From: an uncultured Bacilli bacterium
GTDB lineage: Bacteria > Bacillota_I > Bacilli_A > RF39 > UBA660
Direction of reading: 5' to 3'
Assembly (NCBI GenBank): GCA_944358375.1
Contig: CALVQT010000001.1
Coordinates: 62,001 to 126,000, forward strand
DNA length: 64,000 nt
The notes beneath the pieces are model-generated. The model did not search any database. It was given only the letters and a program-made list of their open reading frames with translations, and had not been told where the DNA came from. Shown piece by piece: positions 26,337 through 35,770 of the stretch (positions are counted from its first letter, which is position 1; the number at the start of each line of letters is the position of its first letter). Made by a program: the position numbers and the translations under genes.

Positions 26337-26890
26337 TATCCTTTTTCTTTATAGTAGTCTAATAATTCTTTAAATCTAGCATAATGTACAACTTCTCTTT
26401 GCCTTAAAAAACTAAGAGGAGCAAGTATACTTTCATCTTGAGTTAAGTCCATCAAATTTTCATATACGGCTCTTGCTTTTTCTTCCGCTGCTAGGTCCTC
26501 TTGTAAATCGACTATTGGATTTCCAGATGATGCAAGATATGCAGTTGTAAATGGAACCCCATTAGCATCCATTGGGAATATTCCTTTTTTATGAGCAGCA
26601 TACCAAGATTCTAATCCATATTTTTTAATTTCATCTACAGATGCATCTTTAACTAGTTGACTAATCATTGTACATAACATTTCAACATGTCCAAGTTCTT
26701 CACTACCTATATCTGAAAGTAATGCTTTTCCTCTTTCGTCATACATAGTAAACCTTTGCATTAAATATCTAAGTGCAGCACCAAGTTCTCCAGCTGGACC
26801 GCCAACTTGTTCTACTAATAATTTTGCCATTTTTAAATCTTTGGTTTTAATATTAATTGGATATTCTAATACTTTCTCATATTTAAACAT
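26333..26890 (-). CDS. cotJC: CotJC-type manganese catalase-like coat protein
   Basis: CotJC belongs to the manganese catalase superfamily and in spore formers sits in the coat. The ferritin-like four-helix parts are visible: AKLLVEQVGGPAGELGAALRYL, LSDIGSEELGHVEMLCTMI, IVDLQEDLAAEEKARAVYE and FLRQREVVHYARFKELL. These carry the Glu and His metal ligands (EExxH, EEK, REVVH). At 185 residues it is the normal short coat form. It starts one base after the cotJB stop, downstream of AAGGGGG. Confidence 0.95.
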   Translation of the reverse strand: MFKYEKVLEYPINIKTKDLKMAKLLVEQVGGPAGELGAALRYLMQRFTMYDERGKALLSDIGSEELGHVEMLCTMISQLVKDASVDEIKKYGLESWYAAHKKGIFPMDANGVPFTTAYLASSGNPIVDLQEDLAAEEKARAVYENLMDLTQDESILAPLSFLRQREVVHYARFKELLDYYKEKGY

Positions 26891-26891
26891 A

Positions 26892-27332
26892 TTAATTTCC
26901 CCCTTTATCCCAAGGCCAAGGATTATTTATCCAAGTCCATTTATTAGTAGATTTAACATCACTTATACATAGTGGTCCATATTTGTTTATATATTGTTCT
27001 TTTAACTTATTTAACTTTTCTAGTACTTCAGAAAATTTTTTTAACATTTCTTTATCATCTGGATGTACATCTAAATATAAATTAATATCTTTTAAAGCAA
27101 ATATATATGATTGTAAATCAAATAACAATTTATCTTTTTCATTATTTATTTTTAATACATATACATGATTTTTATATTTAGAATATAAGTTTCTAAACAT
27201 ATTACCTTTGTTAAATCCTTCATCAATATTATAAAGTTTGGATTTATTATTGTAATTTATACTTGCTACATTAAAATCAATATCATCATAATTATTAAAA
27301 TTAAAAAAATTATTTTCTTCTGTAAAATACAT
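26892..27332 (-). CDS. cotJB: CotJB coat protein with an N-terminal CotJA-like segment
   Basis: The C-terminal two-thirds is CotJB: LLFDLQSYIFALKDINLYLD, HPDDKEMLKKFSEVLEKL, EQYINKYGPLC and the Trp/Pro-rich end WINNPWPWDKGGN. Before it, around residues 38-58, IDEGFNKGNMFRNLYSKY resembles the CotJA motif (EALRKGTLWPALYDPY in Bacillus), so this seems to be a CotJA-CotJB fusion; no separate cotJA is near. 146 residues against about 87 for CotJB alone. It starts behind AGGAAGGTG. In Bacillus the cotJABC unit is read by mother-cell sigma E. Confidence 0.85.
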   Translation of the reverse strand: MYFTEENNFFNFNNYDDIDFNVASINYNNKSKLYNIDEGFNKGNMFRNLYSKYKNHVYVLKINNEKDKLLFDLQSYIFALKDINLYLDVHPDDKEMLKKFSEVLEKLNKLKEQYINKYGPLCISDVKSTNKWTWINNPWPWDKGGN

Positions 27333-27350
27333 TATTTCACCTTCCTAAAT

Positions 27351-27377
27351 TATATTATGAAAAAATATAGCTATGGT
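27351..27377 (-). promoter_or_regulatory. possible mother-cell sigma (SigK/SigE-like) promoter of cotJ
   Basis: Minus strand AC (27377-27376), 16 bases, CATAATATA (27359-27351), which fits the SigK consensus AC-N16/17-CATANNNTA. The text is AT-rich and also contains ordinary -10 like words, so this is tentative. Confidence 0.3.
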
Positions 27378-27496
27378 GTGTATACAAATCTATAAAAAAT
27401 GTAAATTATACAAAAATACTTGTATATAAAATTATATTAATGATACAATAAAAGTGTTGATAGATATATAAGACAATATAAAAGAGAGGTGAAGGT

Positions 27497-27514
27497 CGAG
27501 TAATTGTCTACTCG
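27497..27514 (+). promoter_or_regulatory. hairpin at the tsaE start
   Basis: CGAGTA (27497-27502) and TACTCG (27509-27514) enclose the loop ATTGTC, which includes the possible TTG start. If folded, it would bring the strong site GAGGTGAAGG (27486-27495) to about eight bases from ATG 27522. Confidence 0.45.
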
Positions 27515-27521
27515 ATATGAT

Positions 27522-27971
27522 ATGCAATATAAAATAACAGCGTATGATGAGGAAGAGACTATTGAATTAGCTCAAAATATAGAATCAGAAAAATTTGCTA
27601 ATATGGTAATATGTTTAGAAGGAGATTTAGGTAGTGGCAAAACAGTTTTTGCAAAAGCTTTTGCTTTGGCTATGGGAATAACTGAAAATATTACATCACC
27701 AACATTTAACATTATTAAAGAATATGATGGCGAAATGAAATTATTTCATATGGATGTTTATCGTTTAAGTGATGTTAAACAAGATATAGGAATAGAGGAG
27801 TATTTTACTAAAAAAGGTGTATGCATAATAGAGTGGTCTGACTTAATTGAAGATATATTACCTAAGAATAGATTAGATATCAAAATTAGAATAATTGGAG
27901 AGAATGTTAGACAATTTGTTATTACACCTCATGGTAATAAATATGAGGATTTATGTGAAAGAGTTTTATAG
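27522..27971 (+). CDS. tsaE: TsaE, tRNA threonylcarbamoyladenosine synthesis ATPase
   Basis: TsaE is the ATPase that works with TsaB and TsaD to place the t6A base next to the anticodon of ANN-reading tRNAs. P-loop EGDLGSGKTVFAKAFALAMG, the segment ITSPTFNIIKEYDG, HMDVYRLSD and the Trp-containing IIEWSDLIEDILP are all family marks. 149 residues from ATG 27522; an in-frame TTG at 27504 would add six. The native start is unclear because a hairpin lies between them (see separate entry). It is alone here, with its own terminator; tsaB and tsaD are not in the window. Confidence 0.92.
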   Translation: MQYKITAYDEEETIELAQNIESEKFANMVICLEGDLGSGKTVFAKAFALAMGITENITSPTFNIIKEYDGEMKLFHMDVYRLSDVKQDIGIEEYFTKKGVCIIEWSDLIEDILPKNRLDIKIRIIGENVRQFVITPHGNKYEDLCERVL

Positions 27972-27985
27972 ACTCTTTTTATTTA
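27958..27985 (+). terminator. terminator of tsaE
   Basis: AAAGAGT and ACTCTTT form seven base pairs around TTTATAG, with the T-run extending into TTTATTT. It overlaps the last codons and stop. Confidence 0.7.
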
Positions 27986-28040
27986 CAAAATTTTATACTT
28001 ATGATATTATTTTAATAGAATAAGAATAAAAGGAGGATTT

Positions 28041-30389
28041 ATGAAATCAATTGATAAAGATGAGTTAAGTAAAATAGATGCATATTTTAGAGCCACTAAT
28101 TACTTATCATTAGGTCAATTATATTTAAAAGATAATCCATTATTAAAAAGTGAATTAACTATTGATCAAATAAAACCTAATGTAGTTGGACATTGGGGAA
28201 CTGCTCCTGGACAAAACTTTGTTTATGTGCATTTAAATAGAATTATAAAAAAATATAATTTAAATATGATATATATATCAGGACCTGGCCATGGAGGACA
28301 AGCTATGGTTGCTAATACATATTTAGAGGGAAGTTATAGTGAAGTTTATCCTAATATAACCGAAGATGAAGAAGGATTAAAAAAATTATTTAAACAATTT
28401 AGTTTTCCAGGTGGGGTAAGTTCTCATGTAGCCCCTGAAACACCAGGCAGTATTAACGAAGGAGGAGAATTAGGTTATTCACTTGCTCATGCTTATGGAG
28501 CTGTTCTTGATAATCCTACTTTGGTAGCAGCTTGTGTTATTGGTGATGGAGAAGCAGAAACAGGACCTTTAGCTGCGTCTTGGCATTTAAATAAAATAAT
28601 TAATCCATTAACAGATGGAATAGTATTACCTATATTACATTTAAATGGATATAAAATAGCAAATCCAACAATATTAGCAAGAATTCCAGAAGACGAACTT
28701 GTTAAATATTTTGAAGGTTGTGGTTATCATCCATATATAGTACAATCAGATAATACCATGAAAATGCATGAAATAATGGCTGAAACTTTAGATAAGTGTA
28801 TTGCTGAAATAAGTAATATAAAATCAAAAAAGAGAATAAGTAAAAGACCAGTATATCCTATGATTATATTAAAAACGCCTAAAGGATGGACTGGACCTAA
28901 GAAAATTGATAATAAAATAGTAGAAGGTAGCTTTAGAGCACATCAAATTCCGATGGTTGTTGATAAAAATCATATAGATAATTTGGAATATTTAGAAGCA
29001 TGGCTTAGAAGCTATAAGCCAGAAGAATTATTTGATGAAAATGGTAAATTAATACCTGAATTAAAAGCACTAGCGCCAATTGGTAATGCTAGAATGGGAA
29101 TGAATCCTATAACTAATGGAGGGAAACTATTAGAAGAGTTAGTTATTCCAAATTTTAGAGATTATGGTTTGGATATTAAAAAACCAGGTGAAGTTATCGC
29201 TCAAGATATGATGGAACTTGGTAAATTTATTAGGGATATTATAAGTTTAAATGAACATAAAAAGAATTTTAGAATATTTGGTCCAGATGAAACACTATCA
29301 AATAGATTAAATCATGTATTTGAATCTACATATAGACAATGGAATGCAATTACTTATGATAATGATGAATATTTAAGTCAATATGGTAGAGTAATTGACT
29401 CAGTATTATCAGAACATGTATGTGAAGGTTTACTTGAAGGATATTTATTAACAGGTAGACATGGATTTTTCCATAGTTATGAAGCATTTATTAGAATAAT
29501 TGACTCAATGGCCTCACAACATGCTAAATGGTTAAAAGTTACAAAAGAATTACCTTGGAGAAGAGACATAGCATCATTAAATTATTTGCTATCTTCATAT
29601 GTATGGCAACAAGATCATAATGGTTTTACACATCAAGATCCAGGATTTATTAATCATATGGTAACTAAAAAAGCAGATACAACTCGTATTTATTTACCAC
29701 CAGATACTAATACATTGATTTCTTGTTTTGATCATTGTATTAGATCTAAGGGTTATATAAATGTTATAATTGCATCTAAACATCCAAGACCACAATGGTT
29801 AAGTATGGATGAAGCAATTAAACATTGTACTAAAGGATTAGGAATTTGGAAATTCGCAAGTAACGATGATGGTGTTGAACCAGATCTTGTTATGGCATGT
29901 GCTGGCGAAACTCCAACTATAGAGACACTGGCTGCTACAAAAATATTAAGAAAAAATTTTCCAGAATTAAAAATTAGAGTAGTTAATGTAGTTGATTTAA
30001 TGAAATTACAAAGTCCAGATAATCATCCTCATGGATTAGAAGATGAAGAATTTAATAGTTTATTTACTATAAAGAAACCAGTTATATTTGCATTTCATGG
30101 TTATCCACATTTGATTCATCAATTATCTTATAAAAGAGCAAATAAAAATGTTCATGTTCATGGTTATATTGAAGAAGGAACAATTACAACTACATTTGAT
30201 ATGAAAGTTCAAAATAAATTAGATAGATTCCATTTGGTTATGGATGCATTGAAATATTTACCACAATTGGGTGATAAAAGAGCAAATTTAATTGAATGGT
30301 GTAAAAATAAATTAATTGAACATAAAGAATATATTAATGAATATGGAGAAGATTTACCGGAAATAAAAAATTGGAAATGGGAAGATTAA
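28041..30389 (+). CDS. xfp: phosphoketolase (xylulose-5-phosphate/fructose-6-phosphate)
   Basis: Splits xylulose 5-phosphate or fructose 6-phosphate with phosphate into acetyl phosphate and a smaller sugar phosphate, using thiamine diphosphate; this is the key step of the heterofermentative or bifid pathways. Clear marks: [59 protein letters not shown] and [18 protein letters not shown] (TPP site), then [13 protein letters not shown], and the C-terminal block with [11 protein letters not shown]. 782 residues is the normal length. It starts after AAGGAGG and forms a single-gene unit, so it may be the cell's central route to acetyl phosphate and ATP. Confidence 0.97.
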   Translation: MKSIDKDELSKIDAYFRATNYLSLGQLYLKDNPLLKSELTIDQIKPNVVGHWGTAPGQNFVYVHLNRIIKKYNLNMIYISGPGHGGQAMVANTYLEGSYSEVYPNITEDEEGLKKLFKQFSFPGGVSSHVAPETPGSINEGGELGYSLAHAYGAVLDNPTLVAACVIGDGEAETGPLAASWHLNKIINPLTDGIVLPILHLNGYKIANPTILARIPEDELVKYFEGCGYHPYIVQSDNTMKMHEIMAETLDKCIAEISNIKSKKRISKRPVYPMIILKTPKGWTGPKKIDNKIVEGSFRAHQIPMVVDKNHIDNLEYLEAWLRSYKPEELFDENGKLIPELKALAPIGNARMGMNPITNGGKLLEELVIPNFRDYGLDIKKPGEVIAQDMMELGKFIRDIISLNEHKKNFRIFGPDETLSNRLNHVFESTYRQWNAITYDNDEYLSQYGRVIDSVLSEHVCEGLLEGYLLTGRHGFFHSYEAFIRIIDSMASQHAKWLKVTKELPWRRDIASLNYLLSSYVWQQDHNGFTHQDPGFINHMVTKKADTTRIYLPPDTNTLISCFDHCIRSKGYINVIIASKHPRPQWLSMDEAIKHCTKGLGIWKFASNDDGVEPDLVMACAGETPTIETLAATKILRKNFPELKIRVVNVVDLMKLQSPDNHPHGLEDEEFNSLFTIKKPVIFAFHGYPHLIHQLSYKRANKNVHVHGYIEEGTITTTFDMKVQNKLDRFHLVMDALKYLPQLGDKRANLIEWCKNKLIEHKEYINEYGEDLPEIKNWKWED

Positions 30390-30418
30390 AAAAAGAATTG
30401 GAATTATCAATTCTTTTT
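30389..30418. terminator. bidirectional terminator between xfp and murE
   Basis: AAAAAGAATTG (30390-30400) and CAATTCTTTTT (30408-30418) form 11 base pairs around a 7-base loop, with A-run and T-run at the two edges. It serves both converging genes. Confidence 0.8.
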
Positions 30419-31774
30419 ATTTATATATTTTAATATCTCTTGAGCATCATCCAAAGAGATCTTTTTCTTTCCTATTATTTGATAATTTTCATGACCTTTA
30501 CCAAGTACAAGCAAAAAATCATCTTTTTCTAACATTTCAATACCATACTTAATAGCTTCTTTTCTATCTAGAATAACTTTAAAATTATCTTTTTTAACGC
30601 CACTTAAAATATCTGTAATAATTTTGTTTTCATCTTCTGTTCTTGGGTTATCGTTTGTAAAAATAACAAAGTCACTCAATGTAGTTGTAATATTCCCAAT
30701 AATAGGTCTTTTTTTTGCATCTCTATCACCACCACAACCAATTATAGTAATTATTCTTTTTTTCTTTATTTTAGTATATTCATTAATAACTTTTTCAACT
30801 GCATCTGGTGTGTGCGCATAGTCTATTATAGCATAAGCTCCATTTATTTTATATGATTCGCATCTTCCTTTGGGCGCTTTTAATATATTTGTATTTTTAA
30901 TAATGGTTTGAATATATATACCATATTGATTTAATATACTAAGCATAGTTAAATAGTTATAGATATTAAATATATTGTTTAGAGGAATAGTTACATTATA
31001 AGTTCTATTGTTAAATGAAAAAGTTAAATTAGAATTTGTTGAATTATTAACATATTTTATTATTTTATAATTTCCATTATTACCAAATGTTATAAACTTA
31101 TATCCATCTTTTTTAAATTTCGTATGCTTTTCATCATCAGAATTAGCTACTATAATAGCATCTTTTTTTAAATGATTAAGTATTAATAATTTAGCATTTA
31201 AATAATTTTCCATAGTTTTATGATAATCTAAATGATCTTCAGTAAAATTTGTAAATCCAACTATCGAAAAATTTATACCATATAATCTATCATAAGCCAA
31301 TGCTTGTGAACTAACTTCAATAACAGCAACTTTACAACCTTTGCTTTGAGAATTTACAAGAAGTTGATAAAGTGTTAACACATCCGGAGTAGTATTATTT
31401 AATGGAATATATTCATCTTTATAGTAATATCCTAAAGTACCAATATACGCCACATCTATTCCAAGATTTTTTAACATTTGATATATTAAATAACAACTAG
31501 TTGTTTTACCATTTGTACCAGTAACACCAATTAAAGTAAGTTTATTTATAATATTTCCATATTCATTATATAGTAATTCTTTTTCATATTTTAATGAATC
31601 AGTAACTTTTATATAAGGTATATTTATATCTAAATCTTTTTCGCATATTATTTCTGTCGCTCCGTTTTCAATTGCTTTATCAATATAATTATGACCATCA
31701 ACAGATAGTCCTTTAATCGCTATAAATGTTTGACCTTGTTTTATTTTTCTTGAATCATTTTCATATTTGAACAT
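30407..31774 (-). CDS. murE: MurE, UDP-MurNAc-tripeptide synthetase (meso-DAP type motif)
   Basis: Adds the third amino acid to UDP-MurNAc-L-Ala-D-Glu using ATP. ATP loop LIGVTGTNGKTTSCYLIYQM; LNNTTPDVLTLYQLL binds the nucleotide precursor; VEVSSQALAYDRLYG; and TEDHLDYHKTMENYLNAKL with the carbamylated Lys. The specificity loop DNPR (D375) is the meso-diaminopimelate signature, where lysine-type enzymes differ, so this wall probably contains meso-DAP. 455 residues is slightly short for MurE (about 490). It starts with ATG behind GGGATGTG. No other mur gene is next to it; murF-like and ddl lie at the window's left end. Confidence 0.93.
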   Translation of the reverse strand: MFKYENDSRKIKQGQTFIAIKGLSVDGHNYIDKAIENGATEIICEKDLDINIPYIKVTDSLKYEKELLYNEYGNIINKLTLIGVTGTNGKTTSCYLIYQMLKNLGIDVAYIGTLGYYYKDEYIPLNNTTPDVLTLYQLLVNSQSKGCKVAVIEVSSQALAYDRLYGINFSIVGFTNFTEDHLDYHKTMENYLNAKLLILNHLKKDAIIVANSDDEKHTKFKKDGYKFITFGNNGNYKIIKYVNNSTNSNLTFSFNNRTYNVTIPLNNIFNIYNYLTMLSILNQYGIYIQTIIKNTNILKAPKGRCESYKINGAYAIIDYAHTPDAVEKVINEYTKIKKKRIITIIGCGGDRDAKKRPIIGNITTTLSDFVIFTNDNPRTEDENKIITDILSGVKKDNFKVILDRKEAIKYGIEMLEKDDFLLVLGKGHENYQIIGKKKISLDDAQEILKYINKKN

Positions 31775-31823
31775 TTTTTCACATCCCGTAATATTATATC
31801 ATATCAAATTTAATAGTTGAAAT

Positions 31824-31851
31824 AAAAAAATCCACATTATAATAATGTGGA
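31824..31851 (-). terminator. terminator of the HAD-domain gene
   Basis: TCCACATT (31831-31838) and AATGTGGA (31844-31851) with a seven-A run just before it (a T-run on the minus strand), so it ends the minus-strand gene at 31876. It stands 50 bases upstream of the murE start. Confidence 0.8.
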
Positions 31852-31875
31852 ATAATTTACTTTTATTCTGATGAG

Positions 31876-32325
31876 TTATTTATTTGAAGTATTCATTTGT
31901 TCAATTTTTTTAACAGCTTCATTATATTTAGTTTTGTTAAATCCAGTTTTAAAATAAGTTTGTACTAAATGACTATTTAATTCAGGAGAAAAATCAGCAT
32001 CATCAATAATTAAATATTTATCTATACCAAGATGATCATTTAAAAATTGCTTTATTTCATATTCTCTACCCATGAAAGTAGTATCAGTACATCCAACAAT
32101 ATCTACATCTTCATCAAGACCAGCATCATGTAAGAATTTCACATAATGAGGATGAGTTTTCCAAGAACTTGTAACAACTATTTTAAAATTATAGTCTAAA
32201 CATAGTTTATTTATGTAATATATTGCTTCTGGATTTTCAAAATAACCACTAAAATTATCAGGATCAATGTTTATAACTCCATCATAATCTAAAAATAAAA
32301 TATTTTCTTTTTTTTCTAATTTCAT
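31876..32325 (-). CDS. HAD-like hydrolase domain protein
   Basis: A 149-residue single-domain protein with HAD motifs: ENILFLDYDGVI (nucleophile Asp and the DxD), VVTSSWKTHPHY (motif II Ser/Thr) and YLIIDDADFS (acidic motif). The pattern with DYDGV and SSW is that of the PF18143-type HAD domain known from bacterial RNA-repair proteins and other small phosphatases. No cap domain and no partner domain are present, so the substrate (phosphorylated nucleic acid end, sugar or other) is unknown. It has its own terminator and lies between two divergent genes. Confidence 0.75.
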   Translation of the reverse strand: MKLEKKENILFLDYDGVINIDPDNFSGYFENPEAIYYINKLCLDYNFKIVVTSSWKTHPHYVKFLHDAGLDEDVDIVGCTDTTFMGREYEIKQFLNDHLGIDKYLIIDDADFSPELNSHLVQTYFKTGFNKTKYNEAVKKIEQMNTSNK

Positions 32326-32437
32326 ATACTACTTCCTTTAGTCAATAATATCAGTTTTTTAACTTTTTTACAATAAAAAATAAAAAATTCTTCTTTACAA
32401 ATTTACAATGTGTTAAAATATTTATGAGGTTGATTAC

Positions 32438-34387
32438 ATGAAAGATGAATTAAATAGAATGAGAGTTCTTGTTGATAAATTAAATGAGGCATCAAAATAT
32501 TATTATCAATATAGTTCGCCAATAATGACTGATTATGAATATGATAAATTATACGATGAGCTTATTGAATTGGAAAATAAAACTAAAATTGTATTTGATG
32601 ATAGTCCAAGTATACATGTAGAAACTGAAATATCAGAAAATTTACAAAAAGTTGAACATCCAAAGCCTATGTTATCTTTATCAAAAACTAAAAATATAGA
32701 TGATTTAGTCAATTTTATTGGTGATAAAGAGGGATTATTGTCATGGAAATTAGATGGACTCACAATAGTTCTTACATATAAAAATGGTGAACTAATGAGT
32801 GGCGTTACAAGGGGAAATGGAATTATAGGTGAAGATGTAACTAATAATGTAAAGCGATTTAAAAATATTCCTCTTAAAATAAAATATAATGGTAGATTAG
32901 TCATAAGAGGAGAGGCAGTAATTAAATATTCTGATTTTAACAAAATGAATGATAATATATTTAATGATAGTGGTATTCAATATAAAAATCCAAGAAATTT
33001 ATGCTCAGGTTCAGTAAGACAATTAGATAGTAATATAACTGCTTCTAGAAATGTTAATATAGTTATTTTTGATTTAATTGAATGTGAAGATGAAATTTCA
33101 AATCTAAAAAGTTTGCAATTTGATTGGTTAGATAGTCTTGGGTTTGAAACTGTTGGTAAAATTAAAGTAAATAAAGATAATATCAGAAATTGTGTTTATG
33201 AGTATAAAGAAAAAATAAAAACATATGATATTCCATCTGATGGATTGGTATTAACATATAATGATTCAAAATATTGCGAATCACTTGGAACAACTGCCAA
33301 GTATCCAAAGCATTCAATTGCATTTAAATGGAAAGATGAAACTGTGGAAACAAAATTATTATATGTTGATTGGATTACTTCAAGGACAGGACTAATAAAT
33401 CCAGTAGCAGTATTTGAACCAATTGAAATTGAAGGAACAATTGTTAGTAGAGCATCTCTTCATAATATATCAATAATGAATAAATTAAAACTTGGCGTTG
33501 GAGATAGAATTGAAGTATTTAAAGCTAATATGATTATTCCACAAGTTGCTAACAATTTAACTAAATCAAATAATGTAGAAATTCCTAAATTTTGTCCTAA
33601 ATGTAACCATAAAACATGTATAGAGGTTAATAATAAAAGTAAATATTTGGTTTGTAAAAATGAATATTGTCCTGCTAAATTAATTAAAAGATTAAGTTTG
33701 TTCACTAGTAGGAATGCTATGAATATAGAAGGAGTATCAGAACAAGTATTATCTTCATTTATTAAAGATGGATTTTTAAACAATTATAGTGATATATATT
33801 ATTTATATAAATATAAAAATGAAATTATAAATAAAGATGGTTTTGGTGAAAAATCATATAATAATATGATACATAATATAGAAAAATCTAGAAACGTTAA
33901 GATAGCGAACTTTATTTATTCTTTAGGAATTCCAGATATTGGATTAGCAAGAGCTAAATTAATATGTTCTAGTTGTGATAATGATATTAATAAAATTAGG
34001 AGTGCCTCTTATGAAGAGTTAAGTAAAATAGTTGGAGTAGGTGAAGTAATTGCACAAGAATGGATTGATACATTTAATAATGATGATTTTATTGTAGAAT
34101 TTGATAAATTATTAAAAGAAATTAATTTTATAGATGAAAAAACAAATAATTTGAAATTAAAAGATATGTCTTTTGTTATTACTGGTAATATTAATCATTT
34201 TAATAATAGGGATGAATTAGTCGAATATATAGAAAGTTTTGGTGGAAAAACGCTTAGTAGTATTTCTTCTAAAGTAGATTATTTAATAAATAATGATATA
34301 ACTTCAAATTCAACTAAAAATAATAAAGCTAAACAATTAGGAATAAAAATTATCAGTGAAGAAGAATTTTTAAATATGGTTAAATAA
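32438..34387 (+). CDS. ligA: NAD-dependent DNA ligase LigA
   Basis: Seals DNA nicks using NAD+. The domain order is intact: an N-terminal Ia domain (YYYQYSSPIMTDYEYDKLYD), adenylation domain with the AMP-accepting Lys in SWKLDGLTIVLTY (K104) and TRGNGIIGEDVT, an OB fold, a Cys4 zinc finger (CPKCNH ... CKNEYCPAKL), helix-hairpin-helix motifs (SLGIPDIGLARAKL, VGVGEVIAQEWI) and a BRCT domain at the end (VITGNINHFNNRDELVEYIE). 649 residues, a little short of the usual 670. It is essential in almost all bacteria. Starts at ATG behind GAGG. Confidence 0.97.
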   Translation: MKDELNRMRVLVDKLNEASKYYYQYSSPIMTDYEYDKLYDELIELENKTKIVFDDSPSIHVETEISENLQKVEHPKPMLSLSKTKNIDDLVNFIGDKEGLLSWKLDGLTIVLTYKNGELMSGVTRGNGIIGEDVTNNVKRFKNIPLKIKYNGRLVIRGEAVIKYSDFNKMNDNIFNDSGIQYKNPRNLCSGSVRQLDSNITASRNVNIVIFDLIECEDEISNLKSLQFDWLDSLGFETVGKIKVNKDNIRNCVYEYKEKIKTYDIPSDGLVLTYNDSKYCESLGTTAKYPKHSIAFKWKDETVETKLLYVDWITSRTGLINPVAVFEPIEIEGTIVSRASLHNISIMNKLKLGVGDRIEVFKANMIIPQVANNLTKSNNVEIPKFCPKCNHKTCIEVNNKSKYLVCKNEYCPAKLIKRLSLFTSRNAMNIEGVSEQVLSSFIKDGFLNNYSDIYYLYKYKNEIINKDGFGEKSYNNMIHNIEKSRNVKIANFIYSLGIPDIGLARAKLICSSCDNDINKIRSASYEELSKIVGVGEVIAQEWIDTFNNDDFIVEFDKLLKEINFIDEKTNNLKLKDMSFVITGNINHFNNRDELVEYIESFGGKTLSSISSKVDYLINNDITSNSTKNNKAKQLGIKIISEEEFLNMVK

Positions 34388-34412
34388 TAGTATTATTAGC
34401 ATAAAATATAAT

Positions 34413-34784
34413 ATGAATTTAAATAAAATAAAAAGGTTTATAAATAATACAAAAGATTTTACAAATAAATTTAATAAAGAAGAAATAGAAATAGGTAAAT
34501 TATTTTCTATTTTTTCTTATTTTAGTTTTATATCAATCATTGTATATTTTTGTATCAATAATGAGTTTAGTAAATTTCATGCCAAACAAGGAATTAATTT
34601 ATTTCTTTTTGAAACTATATTATTAATAGTAAAAAAGTTAAGTTTTGGTTATGTTATGATTAATATTTTTATTGAAATATTAAACATAGTAATTATATTG
34701 TTATGTATTCTTGGAATATATTATTCAATAGTCGGAAAAGCAAAAAAACTTCCGTTTATTGATAAATATAGTATAATAAAATAA
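34413..34784 (+). CDS. small Tic20/DUF4870-like membrane protein
   Basis: 123 residues with two or three membrane segments and the text FSKFHAKQGINLFLFE, the F-x-R/K-FH-x-x-QGxxL motif of DUF4870 / Tic20-like proteins. Function unknown. There is no Shine-Dalgarno ahead of ATG 34413, and AT-rich -10 like words run right up to the start codon, so it could be translated from a leaderless or very short-leader mRNA. It lies 25 bases after ligA. Confidence 0.65.
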   Translation: MNLNKIKRFINNTKDFTNKFNKEEIEIGKLFSIFSYFSFISIIVYFCINNEFSKFHAKQGINLFLFETILLIVKKLSFGYVMINIFIEILNIVIILLCILGIYYSIVGKAKKLPFIDKYSIIK

Positions 34785-34821
34785 TTATTAACCTATTATT
34801 AAAGTTAGAAAGGTGTCTATT

Positions 34822-35700
34822 ATGGATAACAATGAGGTTAAAAATAAAAAAATAATCGATCTTCATATGCATACTAGTTTTTCTGATGGAGATTTAACAC
34901 CAAGTGACCTTATTAAGCATTGTATTGATAAAAACATTGCAACAATGGCTATTACAGATCATGATACTATTGATGGAATAAAAAGTATAGAAAATCTTGA
35001 TTATAGCAAAAATAACAATGAAATTAAACTAATAAATGGAATAGAATTATCTGCTAAATATTTCCCTGGAAGAATGCATATTTTAGGATATGGTATTGAT
35101 ATTAAAAGTAAAGAGTTAAATGAGTTTATATCTGGACTTAGAAATCATAGTGTTAATGCAGTATTATTGATATTAGAACAATTAAAAAAAGATTATAATA
35201 TAGTGTTTAACAATAGTGATATTGACAATCTCCTAGCTTCAAATCGAGATATTGGAAGACCAGATATAGCAAAATTATTGATAAAGTATAATTATGTAAA
35301 AAATATGAAAGAAGCATTTGATAAATATTTAATAGAGTCTTATAGAAAAACTTCAAAATATAGAAGTGGAGTTTCATATCATGAATGTATAAAAATAATA
35401 AAACAAAATAAAGGCATTCCAGTAATAGCTCATCCTAAAACTCTTTTATTAGAAAAAAGACAATTAATAAATTTATTAAAAAACATGATTGCTGATGGTT
35501 TAATGGGAATAGAAGTTTATCATTCAAATTTTAGTGAAGAAGAGTCTAATGAATATAAACAATTAGCAAGAGATTTAGGATTATATATGAGTGGAGGAAG
35601 TGATTATCATGGAAGTTTTAGTAAACCTGATATTGAAGTTGGGATCGGAAAAAATAATTTATGTATAGAAGATTTGCCTATATTAAAATTATTAAAATAA
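34822..35700 (+). CDS. PHP domain phosphoesterase (YciV/RNase AM-like)
   Basis: PHP proteins of this size are metal-dependent phosphoesterases acting on nucleotides or short RNA; the E. coli relative removes nucleotides from 5' ends. Motifs: DLHMHTSFSDGDLTPSDL, TDHDTIDGI, LINGIELSAKY, IAHPKTLLL and SGGSDYHG, which supply the metal-binding His and Asp. 292 residues is normal. ATG 34822 was chosen because AAAGGTG lies seven bases ahead; the GTG at 34813 is inside that site. It probably forms a unit with the small membrane protein before it. Confidence 0.88.
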   Translation: MDNNEVKNKKIIDLHMHTSFSDGDLTPSDLIKHCIDKNIATMAITDHDTIDGIKSIENLDYSKNNNEIKLINGIELSAKYFPGRMHILGYGIDIKSKELNEFISGLRNHSVNAVLLILEQLKKDYNIVFNNSDIDNLLASNRDIGRPDIAKLLIKYNYVKNMKEAFDKYLIESYRKTSKYRSGVSYHECIKIIKQNKGIPVIAHPKTLLLEKRQLINLLKNMIADGLMGIEVYHSNFSEEESNEYKQLARDLGLYMSGGSDYHGSFSKPDIEVGIGKNNLCIEDLPILKLLK

Positions 35701-35770
35701 AGTGTAAAGTATTATAGTTATTATATAAAAATAAAATTTATATGATATAATTTAATAAAAGAGGTGTGAT

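Noticed and set aside
34407..34413. TATAAT directly touching ATG 34413 as a leaderless promoter
   Set aside because: With no bases between the box and ATG, the RNA would start inside the gene; an earlier TAAAAT is possible but weak, so it was not annotated as a promoter.
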